A DNA stretch of 24,951 bases from the NCBI GenBank assembly GCA_964645155.1, contig CAZYBG010000042.1:1-24951 (forward strand), given 5' to 3'. Origin of the DNA: CAZYBG01 sp964645155. GTDB taxonomy: Bacteria; Pseudomonadota; Alphaproteobacteria; Rhodobacterales; Rhodobacteraceae. Under the pieces are notes generated by a model, which saw only the letters and a program-made list of their open reading frames with translations, did not search any database and was not told the DNA's origin. A program made the translations under genes and the position numbers. This document shows positions 8,779-16,148 of this stretch, one piece after another (position 1 is the first letter of the stretch; each line of letters starts with the position of its first letter).

Positions 8779-10551
8779 CTATGCCGGACCCGCCCTGCCG
8801 CCGCAACCGCTGGTGTCCGCGCCCCGCCGGCCTTGCAATCCCGCGCTGTCGCGGGGTAGGAAGCCCGCGACGGAGAGGTGGCCGAGCGGTCGAAGGCGCA
8901 CGCCTGGAAAGTGTGTAGGCGGGAAACCGTCTCGCGGGTTCGAATCCCGCTCTCTCCGCCACTTCAGTCCTTGAGTGGGCACTGTGTTTACGCCATTGCC
9001 CGCCACCAGCGTCTGGAGCAGTTGGGACTTCAATCCCATGATCCGAACCTCGCCTTCTGCGACCTCGACACGCTGTGCGAGCGCGCGCAGGTGGTCGCGA
9101 CGATAGCCGCCGCCGTCGAGCCGTATACGTTCACGCGCCGTTTGGGAGAACTTGCGCAGCATCTGCGGCGTGACCGCCCTTTGCCCCGAGTTCTGGAGCA
9201 TCGCCTGCGCCCGGTCGGCATCGACCTTGGCCTGATCTCGGATGGCCTTGAGGCCGTTTATGCGGTCTTTCAGCGCCGGATCGTCCAGATCGGCGACGCC
9301 CGCCTCGATGGCGTCATAGAGGCGCTTGAGGCGGAGTTCGGATTCGGCGGCGCGTTTGTTGAGTTCGGCGATATGCTCCCGGCGGCGCTCGGCGTGTTCC
9401 TCCCTGCGATCGAGCGTGGCGGCCAGGATGGTTTCCAGCCGCTCGGGTTGGAGTAGCTGGCCCTCAAGATGGCTTGCGACCAGATCGTCCAGCTTCTCCA
9501 TCGGAACGGTCATGCCGGTGCAGGCGGTCGGCCCCTGCCGCGCCTTCACTGAACAGGCATAGTAGCGGTAGCGTCCGCCCTTTCCGGTGCGGATGGTCAT
9601 CGCACCGCCACATTTGGCGCAATGGATCAGCCCGGTCAGCATGGTGGGGCCGCTGACAACGCGAGCGGGCATCACCTTCGGGTTTCGGGCCTTGAGAAGA
9701 GTCTGCACCGTGTCAAACGTCTCTCGGTCGATGATCGGCGGGACCGGAACGGTGACGATCTCGCTCGTCGGCTTCAATTCCTTGGTCTTGCTGCGCTTGT
9801 TGAACTGATGCTCACCCATATAGGTGCGGCGGGTCAGAATGCGGTGAACCTGGCCGATACCCCAGCGCCCGCCGTCACGGGTGAAGATGCGGCGGCTGTT
9901 GAGATAGGAGACGATGTTTTTTACGCCCATCTGGCCGGTGGTGCCGTCACCCTCCAGCGCAAGACGATAGATCAGCCGCACCGTGTCGGCGTGCAGCGGG
10001 TCGATCTCCAGCTTCTTCTTGGTCTTGGCGCCGCGCTGTTCGGCGGCGACGGTACGGTAGCCTAAAGGAGGAAGCGAGCCGTTCCAGAAGCCTTGCCGCG
10101 CGTTTTCCTTCAACGCCCGCATGACGTGCTTGGCGTTTTCCTTGGACTGATACTCGTCGAACAGCGCCATGATCTGCCGCATCATCACATGCATGGGGTC
10201 ATCGCCCATTTCCTGCGTGATCGAGACCAGCCTGACGCCGTTCTTGGCGAGCTTGCGGACATAGAACTCCAGCTCGAAGTGATCGCGGAAGAAGCGGCTG
10301 AACGAATGCACCACGACGACATCGAAGGGCGCGGGCTTGGACGTTCCCGCCTCGATCATCCGCTGGAACTCGGGGCGGCGATCATTGGTCGCCGATGCAC
10401 CCGGTTCAATGAAGGTTTCGATCAGTTGCAGGCCACGTGCCTCGCAATAAGCCTCGCCCTGGCGCTTCTGGTCGGGAATGGAAACGTCATGCTCGGCCTG
10501 CCGCGCCGTTGAAACGCGAAGGTAAAGGGCGGCGCGCAACGGCACGGTCAT
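8779..10551 (-). CDS. Large serine recombinase (integrase), C-terminus read through tRNA-Ser antisense
   Basis: This is probably the integrase of the element. The N-terminal resolvase domain has ALYLRVST with catalytic S14 and R12, and SFSRFFRD carries the conserved arginines. A recombinase domain follows at about residues 165-290 (LPPLGYRTV, GRWGIGQVHRILTRRTYMGEH). The zinc ribbon LIHCAKCGGAM with a later YYACSVK and C is near 310-345, and a coiled-coil lies near 375-460 (EEHAERRREHIAELNKRAAESEL). The ATG at 10551 has AAGGAGAT 6-8 bases upstream. The last roughly 60 of 590 codons (from about residue 530) are antisense tRNA-Ser (RERDSNPRDGFPPTHFPG) plus flanking chromosome, so the native C-terminus must differ in the circular form of the element. 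Catalytic features are intact. Activity after the fusion is unknown. Confidence 0.93.
   Translation of the reverse strand: MTVPLRAALYLRVSTARQAEHDVSIPDQKRQGEAYCEARGLQLIETFIEPGASATNDRRPEFQRMIEAGTSKPAPFDVVVVHSFSRFFRDHFELEFYVRKLAKNGVRLVSITQEMGDDPMHVMMRQIMALFDEYQSKENAKHVMRALKENARQGFWNGSLPPLGYRTVAAEQRGAKTKKKLEIDPLHADTVRLIYRLALEGDGTTGQMGVKNIVSYLNSRRIFTRDGGRWGIGQVHRILTRRTYMGEHQFNKRSKTKELKPTSEIVTVPVPPIIDRETFDTVQTLLKARNPKVMPARVVSGPTMLTGLIHCAKCGGAMTIRTGKGGRYRYYACSVKARQGPTACTGMTVPMEKLDDLVASHLEGQLLQPERLETILAATLDRREEHAERRREHIAELNKRAAESELRLKRLYDAIEAGVADLDDPALKDRINGLKAIRDQAKVDADRAQAMLQNSGQRAVTPQMLRKFSQTARERIRLDGGGYRRDHLRALAQRVEVAEGEVRIMGLKSQLLQTLVAGNGVNTVPTQGLKWRRERDSNPRDGFPPTHFPGVRLRPLGHLSVAGFLPRDSAGLQGRRGADTSGCGGRAGPA
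8872..8961 (+). tRNA. tRNA-Ser (anticodon GGA)
   Basis: This 90-base class II tRNA includes an encoded CCA. The acceptor strand GGAGAGG pairs with TCTCTCC (one G-T pair), followed by discriminator G and CCA at 8959-8961. The D arm holds TGGCCGAGCGG. The anticodon stem CACGC/GTGTG flanks the loop CTGGAAA, giving anticodon GGA at 8906-8908, which reads UCC and UCU. A long variable arm (AGGCGGGAAACCGTCT) marks it as serine type. The T arm is CGGGTTCGAATCCCG. It is complete and apparently functional. It marks the insertion point of the neighbouring element: the recombinase gene abuts its 3' end. Confidence 0.97.
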
Positions 10552-10608
10552 GGCGATATCTCCTTCAAAATTGTAGCTTGGCCTGAACCTGCGGGCCGCT
10601 GGCCGCGC

Positions 10609-10917
10609 TCAGGCGGCGTTCTGCAACGGGCGTGCCCGCTCGACCCGCTGGCGCTCCTCGGGCGTGTTCATCACCTCCCAAAGATCGTTGCGCCGCTGCA
10701 CATTGAGCCAAAAGTCCGGGCTATTGCCGAACACGCGCGCCAGGATCAGTGCCGTCGCTGCCGTCACGTTCCTGCGGTTGCCGCACAGTTCGTTGACATG
10801 CTTGCGCTGGACGCCCATCGCCTCGGCGAGCGCGCCCTGTGTCAGCCCCATCGGCTGCATGAACTCTTCGGTCAGTATCTCGCCGACAGTCGCCGGCTTG
10901 CGCTTGGTGGTCAGCAT
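10609..10917 (-). CDS. higA: HigA-family antitoxin (XRE helix-turn-helix)
   Basis: This 102-residue DNA-binding antitoxin would neutralise HigB and repress the operon. The family pattern is clear: VGEILTEEFMQPMGLTQGAL, the helix-turn-helix LAEAMGVQRKHVNELCGNRR, then ATALILARVFGNSPDFWLNVQRRNDLWEV. The ATG at 10917 overlaps the downstream extension of the higB frame by 197 bases. The spacing from the expected higB stop position would be about 13 bases, normal for higBA pairs. The toxin-first order is characteristic of the HigBA family. Placement between recombinase and relaxase suggests a role in stabilising the element. Confidence 0.93.
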   Translation of the reverse strand: MLTTKRKPATVGEILTEEFMQPMGLTQGALAEAMGVQRKHVNELCGNRRNVTAATALILARVFGNSPDFWLNVQRRNDLWEVMNTPEERQRVERARPLQNAA

Positions 10918-11227
10918 GGTTGCCTCGCTTTCCTCGGTAGCTATGATCGTCCAGATAAATTCTGTCAGCCTCGCCTCGCTTGCCGTCCCAGCGGAAGATC
11001 AACCGCCATTGCTGGTTTACGCGGATCGAATGCAACCCTGCCAGAGTGCCGCGCAGCTTCTCGAAGTGATTGCTGGGCGGCACACGCAAGTCCTGATCCG
11101 TCACCGCGTCGTCGATCATCTGGAGCTTGCGGAACAGGCGGGCTTCAAGATTGGACGGGATGTTGCGGGAACGGACATCATCCACAAAGAAGGCCCGAAG
11201 CCAGTCGTCCCGAAAGCCCACGATCAC
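10721..11227 (-). CDS. higB: HigB-family toxin (RelE/ParE-like), C-terminally extended by apparent stop loss
   Basis: HigB toxins are ribosome-dependent mRNA endonucleases. Residues 1-98 match the family: FRDDWLRAFF, RSRNIPSNLEARLFRKLQMI, DLRVPPSNHFEKLRG, HSIRVNQQWRLIFRW and the terminal IYLDDHSYR. Canonical proteins end at about this point (roughly 92-98 residues). Here the next codon, at 10931-10933, is GGA, one base from TGA, and the frame continues 70 more residues out of frame across higA (GKRGNHADHQAQAGDCRRD). The extra tail has no recognisable fold and looks like shadow coding. The GTG start at 11227 has GGAG 7 bases upstream. Either the toxin carries a junk tail and may be weakened, or this is a sequencing error. 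Confidence 0.85.
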   Translation of the reverse strand: MIVGFRDDWLRAFFVDDVRSRNIPSNLEARLFRKLQMIDDAVTDQDLRVPPSNHFEKLRGTLAGLHSIRVNQQWRLIFRWDGKRGEADRIYLDDHSYRGKRGNHADHQAQAGDCRRDTDRRVHAADGADTGRARRGDGRPAQACQRTVRQPQERDGSDGTDPGARVRQ

Positions 11228-11289
11228 AGGTCCACTCCAGCGATGAGTATGTGTACCACACTACAACTCACATCGCAATGGGAAACGGT
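11228..11289 (-). promoter_or_regulatory. Candidate higBA promoter/operator
   Basis: On the minus strand, TTGCGA is followed after 17 bases by TACACA, with CATACT just beyond, giving a plausible but imperfect sigma-70 promoter ahead of the GTG of higB. A short inverted repeat, GTGT-3-ACAC, overlaps the -10 area and could be a HigA operator half. The evidence is composition only. Confidence 0.35.
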
Positions 11290-11553
11290 TCAACCGTCAG
11301 AGCCAAACAGGTCATCGAACAGGTCGCCGAACCATCGCTCGAACACCTCGATCTCGGCCTCGGTGACCGGCACGGGATCGGGCCAGTCGTCGGTGACGGT
11401 CCATGTGCTGAGGTCATGTTTGGGCGGTCTGCCGGGGAACGGCCACGGATAGCCAAGCAATTCCTCCAGCTGCGCCGATGCTGTGGGCGGCTCACCCTGG
11501 CGGGAATAGGATGCCGTTTCTGGTTTACCGTCTTCGCTGCGATCATTAGCCAT
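11290..11553 (-). CDS. Small conserved acidic protein of relaxase-associated elements, function unknown
   Basis: This 87-residue protein starts at the ATG at 11553 (MANDRSEDGKPE). The C-terminal half is well structured and acidic: LEELLGYPWPFPGRPPKHDL, then STWTVTDDWPDPVPVTEAEI and EVFERWFGDLFDDLFG. From memory, similar small proteins occur beside traA/recombinase regions of alphaproteobacterial elements, but I cannot name a function. It has no signal peptide, membrane segment or known catalytic motif. The start overlaps the last 8 bases of the alpA-like gene, indicating translational coupling. A longer in-frame reading from 11724 runs over alpA and was rejected. Confidence 0.7.
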   Translation of the reverse strand: MANDRSEDGKPETASYSRQGEPPTASAQLEELLGYPWPFPGRPPKHDLSTWTVTDDWPDPVPVTEAEIEVFERWFGDLFDDLFGSDG

Positions 11554-11764
11554 GGAGGACGTCGCACTCGTTGCGCGGCCGCCATGCAACGGGATCGGCG
11601 ATCCAGCGGTCAATGTCGGATTCCCGCCAGCCCGCACCGTTGGTGCTGATCCTGATCTGAGCCGGGAACGTGCCCTCGGCGATCTTGCGGTAGATGGTGG
11701 ATCGCGACAGGCCGGTGCGGGCAAGGACAGTGTTCAGACGGATGATACGGTCTGGCTGACGCAT
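11546..11764 (-). CDS. AlpA-like helix-turn-helix regulator / excisionase-type protein
   Basis: This 72-residue protein has the AlpA/MerR-like winged helix-turn-helix pattern: RIIRLNTVLARTGLSRSTIY (helices 1-2), RKIAEGTFPAQIRI, and GAGWRESDIDRWIADP. Such proteins regulate integrase expression or act as excisionases in prophages and integrated elements, so it could control excision by the nearby recombinase. The ATG at 11764 has AGGAGG about 9 bases upstream, which fixes the start. A longer in-frame reading to 11863 lacks this support. It overlaps the following small ORF by 8 bases. A 12-base perfect palindrome lies about 55 bases upstream. Confidence 0.85.
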   Translation of the reverse strand: MRQPDRIIRLNTVLARTGLSRSTIYRKIAEGTFPAQIRISTNGAGWRESDIDRWIADPVAWRPRNECDVLHG

Positions 11765-12228
11765 GGTCGTGCTGCCTCCTGCTGGTCGTTTCTGAGACCA
11801 GACAGAGCGACGATTTATCGTTGCGCAACGGATATTTGGGCGTCTTCGTAGTGCGGAGGGCAAACGGCGGTAAATAGGAAAGACCGCGCCTCAATTCCCC
11901 GACTTCCAGACCAGGTCCAGTCCATGGCCGAACGCCGCCGCTGGCAGACGGCGCCACCTGATTCGATCTCTTCTGCCAGCATTCACATCGCAACGTTAGC
12001 GCCACGCTCGCGGTAAGCCTTATTTGCTTTCCCAAGCCTCGCCGGGCCGTGAGCCGGGCTGTCAAGGCTGGCCGAAGGCCACCGCGAAGCGGCTGCGGCC
12101 TTGGCTGTTCGGCTCAGGTCCGGCCCCCCATGCAGGGAAGCTACAAAAGCTTTCCGTAAACATTCCGGTTCCAATCCTGACGTGACCTGAGGTGCTGCCC
12201 TGGAGGGACGGCAGCAAACAGGATCGAT
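11765..12228. other. 464-base non-coding stretch between alpA-like gene and traA
   Basis: No reading frame here shows a recognisable protein pattern. The part nearest the alpA-like gene holds its ribosome-binding site and the palindrome CGTTGCGCAACG at 11819-11830. The remainder contains GC-rich inverted stretches near 12060-12125 (GGCTGGCCGAAGGCC and similar) that could fold, but I cannot assign an RNA or a terminator. It probably contains the alpA promoter and the traA transcript end. Confidence 0.5.
11819..11830. promoter_or_regulatory. 12-base perfect palindrome upstream of alpA-like gene
   Basis: CGTTGCGCAACG is its own reverse complement. Flanking TAT and ATA extend the dyad if one G is bulged. 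It sits about 55 bases upstream of the alpA-like ATG, a position suited to an operator. The binding protein is unknown. Confidence 0.4.
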
Positions 12229-15200
12229 CTACAGTCCGAGACCTCGGCCTCTGCCAAGATGAATGCCGTGGGTGAAGGCGAGTTCCTGGCCGAGGCTGCG
12301 GCCTGATTCGAACGAGATGCCGAGTTCGTGCTTGCGGCTCTGAAGCAGCGATTCCATCTGTGCATCGCGTTCGAGGCTCATCGCCATATTGCCCATCTCC
12401 ACCCGCGCAGCCTTGTAACCGGAATAGTCGCCCGCCGCGTACATCTGCTCACTGGCCCGGTCGAGTTTCTGCCAACGTTCCACGAAATCATCCGCTCGCT
12501 GCATATGGAGCCGCCGCTCGGTTTCGTGGTAGAGTACGCGGACAGCGCGGTCGGTTCTGCCGGTCCCGGCCTCGCGGGCGAGGCTGTTGTCCTTGCTGTA
12601 GGCGGCTTCCGCATCCTGCCAGCCATGGGGTCGGACCTCATCGAAGGCGCGTCTCGCCGCGCCAAGTTCGCGCCGCTGTTCGTCCAAAGGTGTGAGACCC
12701 TGACGTTTGGCTTCAAGGATCGCATCTGACGCGCGGGCGTGGCGAACCAGCGCCTGCCTGCGGGCGCGGCGCAACGCGTCCTCCGGATCTTCCCCGGCCT
12801 GCCGTTCAACGTGCGGTTTCCCGGCACGTTCCCTTACCGGGCGCTGCGCGACCTCTGAGCCAGGCTCGCCGTCGCCGGGGGAGCGCAGCCGTTCCAACAT
12901 GTCATCGACGGCATCGCGTACACGTTCCGGCACGATTCGGCGCATGATCTCGGCAACACGGGCGCGGAAGGTGATGCCGCGCCGCTCGGCATAATCCCGC
13001 GCCGGGTCGAGCTGTTCGTAGTCCGACGCCATGTCCTTGGGCCGGTCGCGCGACAGGGTGTTGACGAGCTTGTCCTGACTGGCGAAATCGTCGCGACCGT
13101 AATGTAGGTCCATGCCGTCGCGGTGGCGGGACAGCGCGACATAGCTGCCATGGGCGTCCATGCCCGGTGTCGCCAGAACGTGGGTGCGATCCACGGTCAT
13201 GCCCTGCGCCTTGTGGATCGTCGCGGCATAGCCGTGGTCGATGCTGTTGTAATCCTTCAAGTCGAACGAGATGTCGCGCCCATCATCGGTGCGCACGGTC
13301 ATGCTCTGTGCGCTGACCTGCTCAATGGTGCCGAGCGTGCCGTTCTTCACGCCAAGTCCGCGTTCGTTTTGCAGGAACATGACACGGTCTCCGCTGGCAA
13401 AATCTCTGGCGCCACGTTCGACCGTGACGCGCACATCCTCGCCCAGATCGCCAGCTTCGCGCATTGTTTCGCGTGCACCTTCGTTGAGCGCGCGCACCTC
13501 GGTATTGGTGTGGGTGAGGATGATGTGGGTTTGCTCTGGTGCGGCCTGCCGGTCGCGGTCCCAGCGCTCGATCAGATCGTTGCGCGCCTGCTCGCGCGTC
13601 TGCGCCTCATGCACCATGCCGTGACTGTCATAGGCACGAACCGCGTCGCCGGTTCTGCCGGTCGCCAGATCACGCGTGGCATCGCGCTGCCAATCTTCCC
13701 GCTGGCGGCGCACGGTTTCGATCTCTACACCGCCATGGCGCTCATGGATGGACCGGAACGCCGCGCCCGCCTCAATGGATTGCAACTGCTGCGGATCGCC
13801 GACCAGCACCACCTTCGCGCCGGCATCGGCGGCATGGGAGAGCACGCGCTCCAACTGACGCGTGCCAACCATGCCGGCCTCGTCGATGACAAGCACATCG
13901 CGGGCGGTGAGCATGTCGCGGCCGTTTGACCAGCCATGTTCCATGCTGGCGATCGTGCGGGATGCGATGCCCGATCCGCTTTCCAGGTTCTCTGCCGCGA
14001 TGCCCGAAAGGGCGACGCCCCGAACCTCGAAGCCCGCTTCCTCCCATGCCTCGCGCGCAACGCCCAACATCGCGCTCTTCCCCGTCCCGGCATAACCGAC
14101 GACGATGGCGAGACCGCGCCCCTTGGTGACATGCGCCAGCGCATCCGCCTGCTCGCCGGACAGGACAAGTCCGCGCTGTTCGGCACGCAGCATCGCAGCT
14201 TCCCGGTCCCGGTCATTGACCTCATGGCGTTCCTTCGCGGCCATCAATTCGGCTGCGCGATGCAGACGCTGCTCGGCCTCGATCATGTCGCGGGTGGTGA
14301 AGCGGTTCTCGCCGCGCCCGTCCGTGCCGAGTTCGACCAGATCGGGCGAATTGCCAATCGCACTCATGACCTCGTTGAACTGCTCGATGTCGTCGCTGTG
14401 GCGATGCGCAAACTTCGCCATGTCGCGCTGCGTGAAGGTCGATTGCTGGTGTGTGATCGCATCCAGCGCCAGCGAAGGATCAGCAATGATCCTGTCGCCA
14501 TTGTTGCGCGCGATCTCGCGGTGCATCTCCGCCCGATCTGCAACATTGGCGGCGGTCTCGATGCCGTCGATCTCGACACTATGTGTTTCGATGCGCTGTG
14601 CGGGTGCGCCGATCTGGCTTTGAGGTTGCAGGGCGATGCCCTGCGCTTCAAGGCTGCGATGGTCGATGCGCGCGTCGATATCGAGTTCGGCCAGACGCTC
14701 GTTGACATGCTCGGCCCAGCGTTCGCGCCAGCGCTCGACCATCTCGGTGCGGTTCCAGTCACGCACCTTCGAGCCGAAACCGTTCTCGTCCGCCGACCGC
14801 ATCGTGAGCATGACATGGGCATGAGGTTTGGGCATGCCGTCTTCGCCGATATCCCAATGCACATTGAGATCGGCGACCATGCCCTGATCGACGAATTCCG
14901 CTTGCGCGAAGTCGCGGGCAAGCTCGATGCCCTGGGCCTGCGTCATCTCTCTCGGAATGGCGAACTCCACTTCGCGGGCAAGCTGGGCGTCTTTCCTGAC
15001 CTCGAAGGCTTCGACATCGTTCCACAGCCGTTCGCGGTCGCTCCATGCCTCGGGCGTACCATCCGGCAGCATCACCTCGGAATGGACGACCCCGCGCTTG
15101 TTGGAAAAGTCCTGCACGCGGTCGATGCGCTCGTCGCGCAGCCGCGAGGCCGAGCGGTAGGCGGCAGACGCCACCGCGCTCGACCCGGCCTTGCGGCCAA

Positions 15201-15231
15201 TAACCTTGACGTGAAGATGATAGATCGCCAT
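12229..15231 (-). CDS. traA: Ti-type conjugative relaxase TraA (MobQ/MobL relaxase plus TraI-like helicase)
   Basis: This is a full-length 1000-residue relaxase that would nick oriT, stay bound to the transferred strand and unwind DNA. The N-terminal MobA/MobL domain begins MAIYHLHVKVIGRKAGSSAV with ASAAYRSASRL, and the metal-binding motif is KPHAHVMLTMR near residue 138. The helicase part has Walker A VVGYAGTGKSAML (about residues 377-389), Walker B VLVIDEAGMVG, GDPQQLQSI, and the C-terminal motifs DHGYAATIHKAQGMTVDRTH and YVALSRHRDGMDL. A coiled, charged tail follows. The canonical MAIYHLH start is at 15231. The frame stays open to 15351, but that extension runs through oriT and was rejected. 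It is divergent from traC with oriT between, as on Ti plasmids. Confidence 0.95.
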   Translation of the reverse strand: MAIYHLHVKVIGRKAGSSAVASAAYRSASRLRDERIDRVQDFSNKRGVVHSEVMLPDGTPEAWSDRERLWNDVEAFEVRKDAQLAREVEFAIPREMTQAQGIELARDFAQAEFVDQGMVADLNVHWDIGEDGMPKPHAHVMLTMRSADENGFGSKVRDWNRTEMVERWRERWAEHVNERLAELDIDARIDHRSLEAQGIALQPQSQIGAPAQRIETHSVEIDGIETAANVADRAEMHREIARNNGDRIIADPSLALDAITHQQSTFTQRDMAKFAHRHSDDIEQFNEVMSAIGNSPDLVELGTDGRGENRFTTRDMIEAEQRLHRAAELMAAKERHEVNDRDREAAMLRAEQRGLVLSGEQADALAHVTKGRGLAIVVGYAGTGKSAMLGVAREAWEEAGFEVRGVALSGIAAENLESGSGIASRTIASMEHGWSNGRDMLTARDVLVIDEAGMVGTRQLERVLSHAADAGAKVVLVGDPQQLQSIEAGAAFRSIHERHGGVEIETVRRQREDWQRDATRDLATGRTGDAVRAYDSHGMVHEAQTREQARNDLIERWDRDRQAAPEQTHIILTHTNTEVRALNEGARETMREAGDLGEDVRVTVERGARDFASGDRVMFLQNERGLGVKNGTLGTIEQVSAQSMTVRTDDGRDISFDLKDYNSIDHGYAATIHKAQGMTVDRTHVLATPGMDAHGSYVALSRHRDGMDLHYGRDDFASQDKLVNTLSRDRPKDMASDYEQLDPARDYAERRGITFRARVAEIMRRIVPERVRDAVDDMLERLRSPGDGEPGSEVAQRPVRERAGKPHVERQAGEDPEDALRRARRQALVRHARASDAILEAKRQGLTPLDEQRRELGAARRAFDEVRPHGWQDAEAAYSKDNSLAREAGTGRTDRAVRVLYHETERRLHMQRADDFVERWQKLDRASEQMYAAGDYSGYKAARVEMGNMAMSLERDAQMESLLQSRKHELGISFESGRSLGQELAFTHGIHLGRGRGLGL

Positions 15232-15261
15232 CGCGCGGCGATGATGCGCACGGAAAAGCCG

Positions 15262-15290
15262 ACGTCGGAACGACGTATAAGCGCGCCCTC
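15262..15290 (+). other. oriT: Origin of transfer (oriT), RSF1010/Ti (MobQ) type
   Basis: A perfect inverted repeat, ACGTCG-GAA-CGACGT (15262-15276), is followed directly by ATAAGCGCGCCCTC (15277-15290). This closely matches the Q-type nic core TAAGTGCG/CCCT of RSF1010 and Ti plasmids, with one T to C change. By analogy the nick falls between 15285 and 15286. It is located in the traA-traC divergent gap, where oriT lies on Ti plasmids. Confidence 0.82.
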
Positions 15291-15412
15291 CCTCGAAAAA
15301 ATCTCGGGATGGACCAGACCGTCGCAGTCTGTCCCGGCAACATAGAAGCATTCCGCAAGGCGCTCAACTATCATCGCCGCATCAACAGCGATCGAAGATG
15401 ATGGAGACAAAA

Positions 15413-15739
15413 ATGCGCAAGCCAAGGAACTATGATTCTGAGCTGAAAGCGCTGGAGGAAAAGGCGCGAGAACTGAAAACCCGCAAGGTGCAACAGCTTG
15501 GCGAACTGGTGATCGCAACTGGTGCGGATGCGTTCAGCGCCGAGGAACTGGCCGGCGCGTTGATCGTGCTCGCCGAGACGAAGGATGCCGGAAAAAAGGA
15601 GGTGTGGGCAAAACGAGGCGCCGCCTTCTTTCGAGGCCGGTCACGGCGATCTGCTCCTGCGGCTGACCGCGACAATGGCGGCGTTCAAGCGCAGCCGGGC
15701 GGCGCGCAACCGCCATCAAACGGCGCGGGCGCGCCATGA
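15413..15739 (+). CDS. traC: TraC-like conjugal transfer accessory protein
   Basis: This 108-residue protein begins MRKPRNYDSELKALEEKARE and continues LKTRKVQQLGELVIATGADA, then AEELAGALIVLAETKDAGKK and WAKRGAAFFRG. This is the ribbon-helix/coiled-coil accessory type found next to TraD and TraA relaxases, which is thought to help assemble the relaxosome at oriT. The start at 15413 is chosen because GGAG lies 6 bases upstream; ATGs at 15398 and 15401 are also in frame. The C-terminal 25 residues are low-complexity (Ala, Gly, Pro, Gln). The stop is one base before the likely traD ATG. TraC versus TraD naming is variable between annotations. Confidence 0.82.
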   Translation: MRKPRNYDSELKALEEKARELKTRKVQQLGELVIATGADAFSAEELAGALIVLAETKDAGKKEVWAKRGAAFFRGRSRRSAPAADRDNGGVQAQPGGAQPPSNGAGAP

Positions 15740-15740
15740 C

Positions 15741-16007
15741 ATGCGAGGCTGGCAGGTCGAGCGTCGCAAACGCACGCGGCATCTCATCGAACTCGGTGGT
15801 CTCGTCGTCAAGGCGGGGATCGTCGATCTGACCGGTGATGATCGCGCCACCATCTTCGGAGCGCTGATCTGGATGGCAGAGAAGCTCAGAAGCGATCAGG
15901 GCGAACACGCGCGGGAACTTTGGGCGGAAAAGGGGAAGCAGGCATTCGAGGCGGAACGTCCAGTAGGCACGCACGATAGGTCTCAGTCGCAGCAGGGTTG
16001 GGCGTGA
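15741..16007 (+). CDS. traD: TraD-like conjugal transfer protein
   Basis: This 88-residue protein begins MRGWQVERRKRTRHLIELGG and continues LVVKAGIVDLTGDDRATIFG and ALIWMAEKL. That is the characteristic conjugal transfer TraD (Ti-type) signature of a small basic relaxosome accessory protein. The start at 15741, directly after the traC stop, gives the best fit; the frame stays open upstream through traC, with an alternative ATG at 15675. The stop at 16007 overlaps a GTG that opens a small coupled frame. On complete elements the coupling protein TraG normally follows. It is absent here, which marks truncation of the transfer module. Confidence 0.83.
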   Translation: MRGWQVERRKRTRHLIELGGLVVKAGIVDLTGDDRATIFGALIWMAEKLRSDQGEHARELWAEKGKQAFEAERPVGTHDRSQSQQGWA

Positions 16008-16117
16008 CCGACGGCGGGCGACGCGGAGACCCCACCTATCGCAGCGCCGCCCGCCGTCGCGCGGCCCGCCACGCAAAGGCAGGGTTTGCGTTGCTGCCGA
16101 CATTGCTCGGGGAGTGA
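16004..16117 (+). CDS. Putative 37-residue basic micro-protein coupled to traD
   Basis: A GTG overlapping the traD stop as GTGA opens a 37-codon frame: MTDGGRRGDPTYRSAARRRA, then ARHAKAGFALLPTLLGE. It is strongly basic in the first half and hydrophobic at the end. I do not recognise it. The overlap favours translation by re-initiation, but it could equally be what is left of a longer gene after loss of traG. It ends 31 bases before the convergent LysR gene. Confidence 0.35.
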   Translation: MTDGGRRGDPTYRSAARRRAARHAKAGFALLPTLLGE

Positions 16118-16148
16118 GGATTGCCGCGAAGCCGGTATCACCTCGTCT

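Noticed and set aside
9270..10065. Plus-strand open frames across the recombinase gene
   Set aside because: They lie antisense to clear resolvase and zinc-ribbon coding sequence and show no family motif.
11610..12065. 151-residue minus-strand frame upstream of the alpA-like gene
   Set aside because: It overlaps alpA in another frame, and its upstream part shows no protein-like pattern.
12328..15345. Plus-strand frames of up to 469 residues opposite traA
   Set aside because: They are shadows of the relaxase-helicase frame, which has the relaxase metal motif and both Walker motifs.
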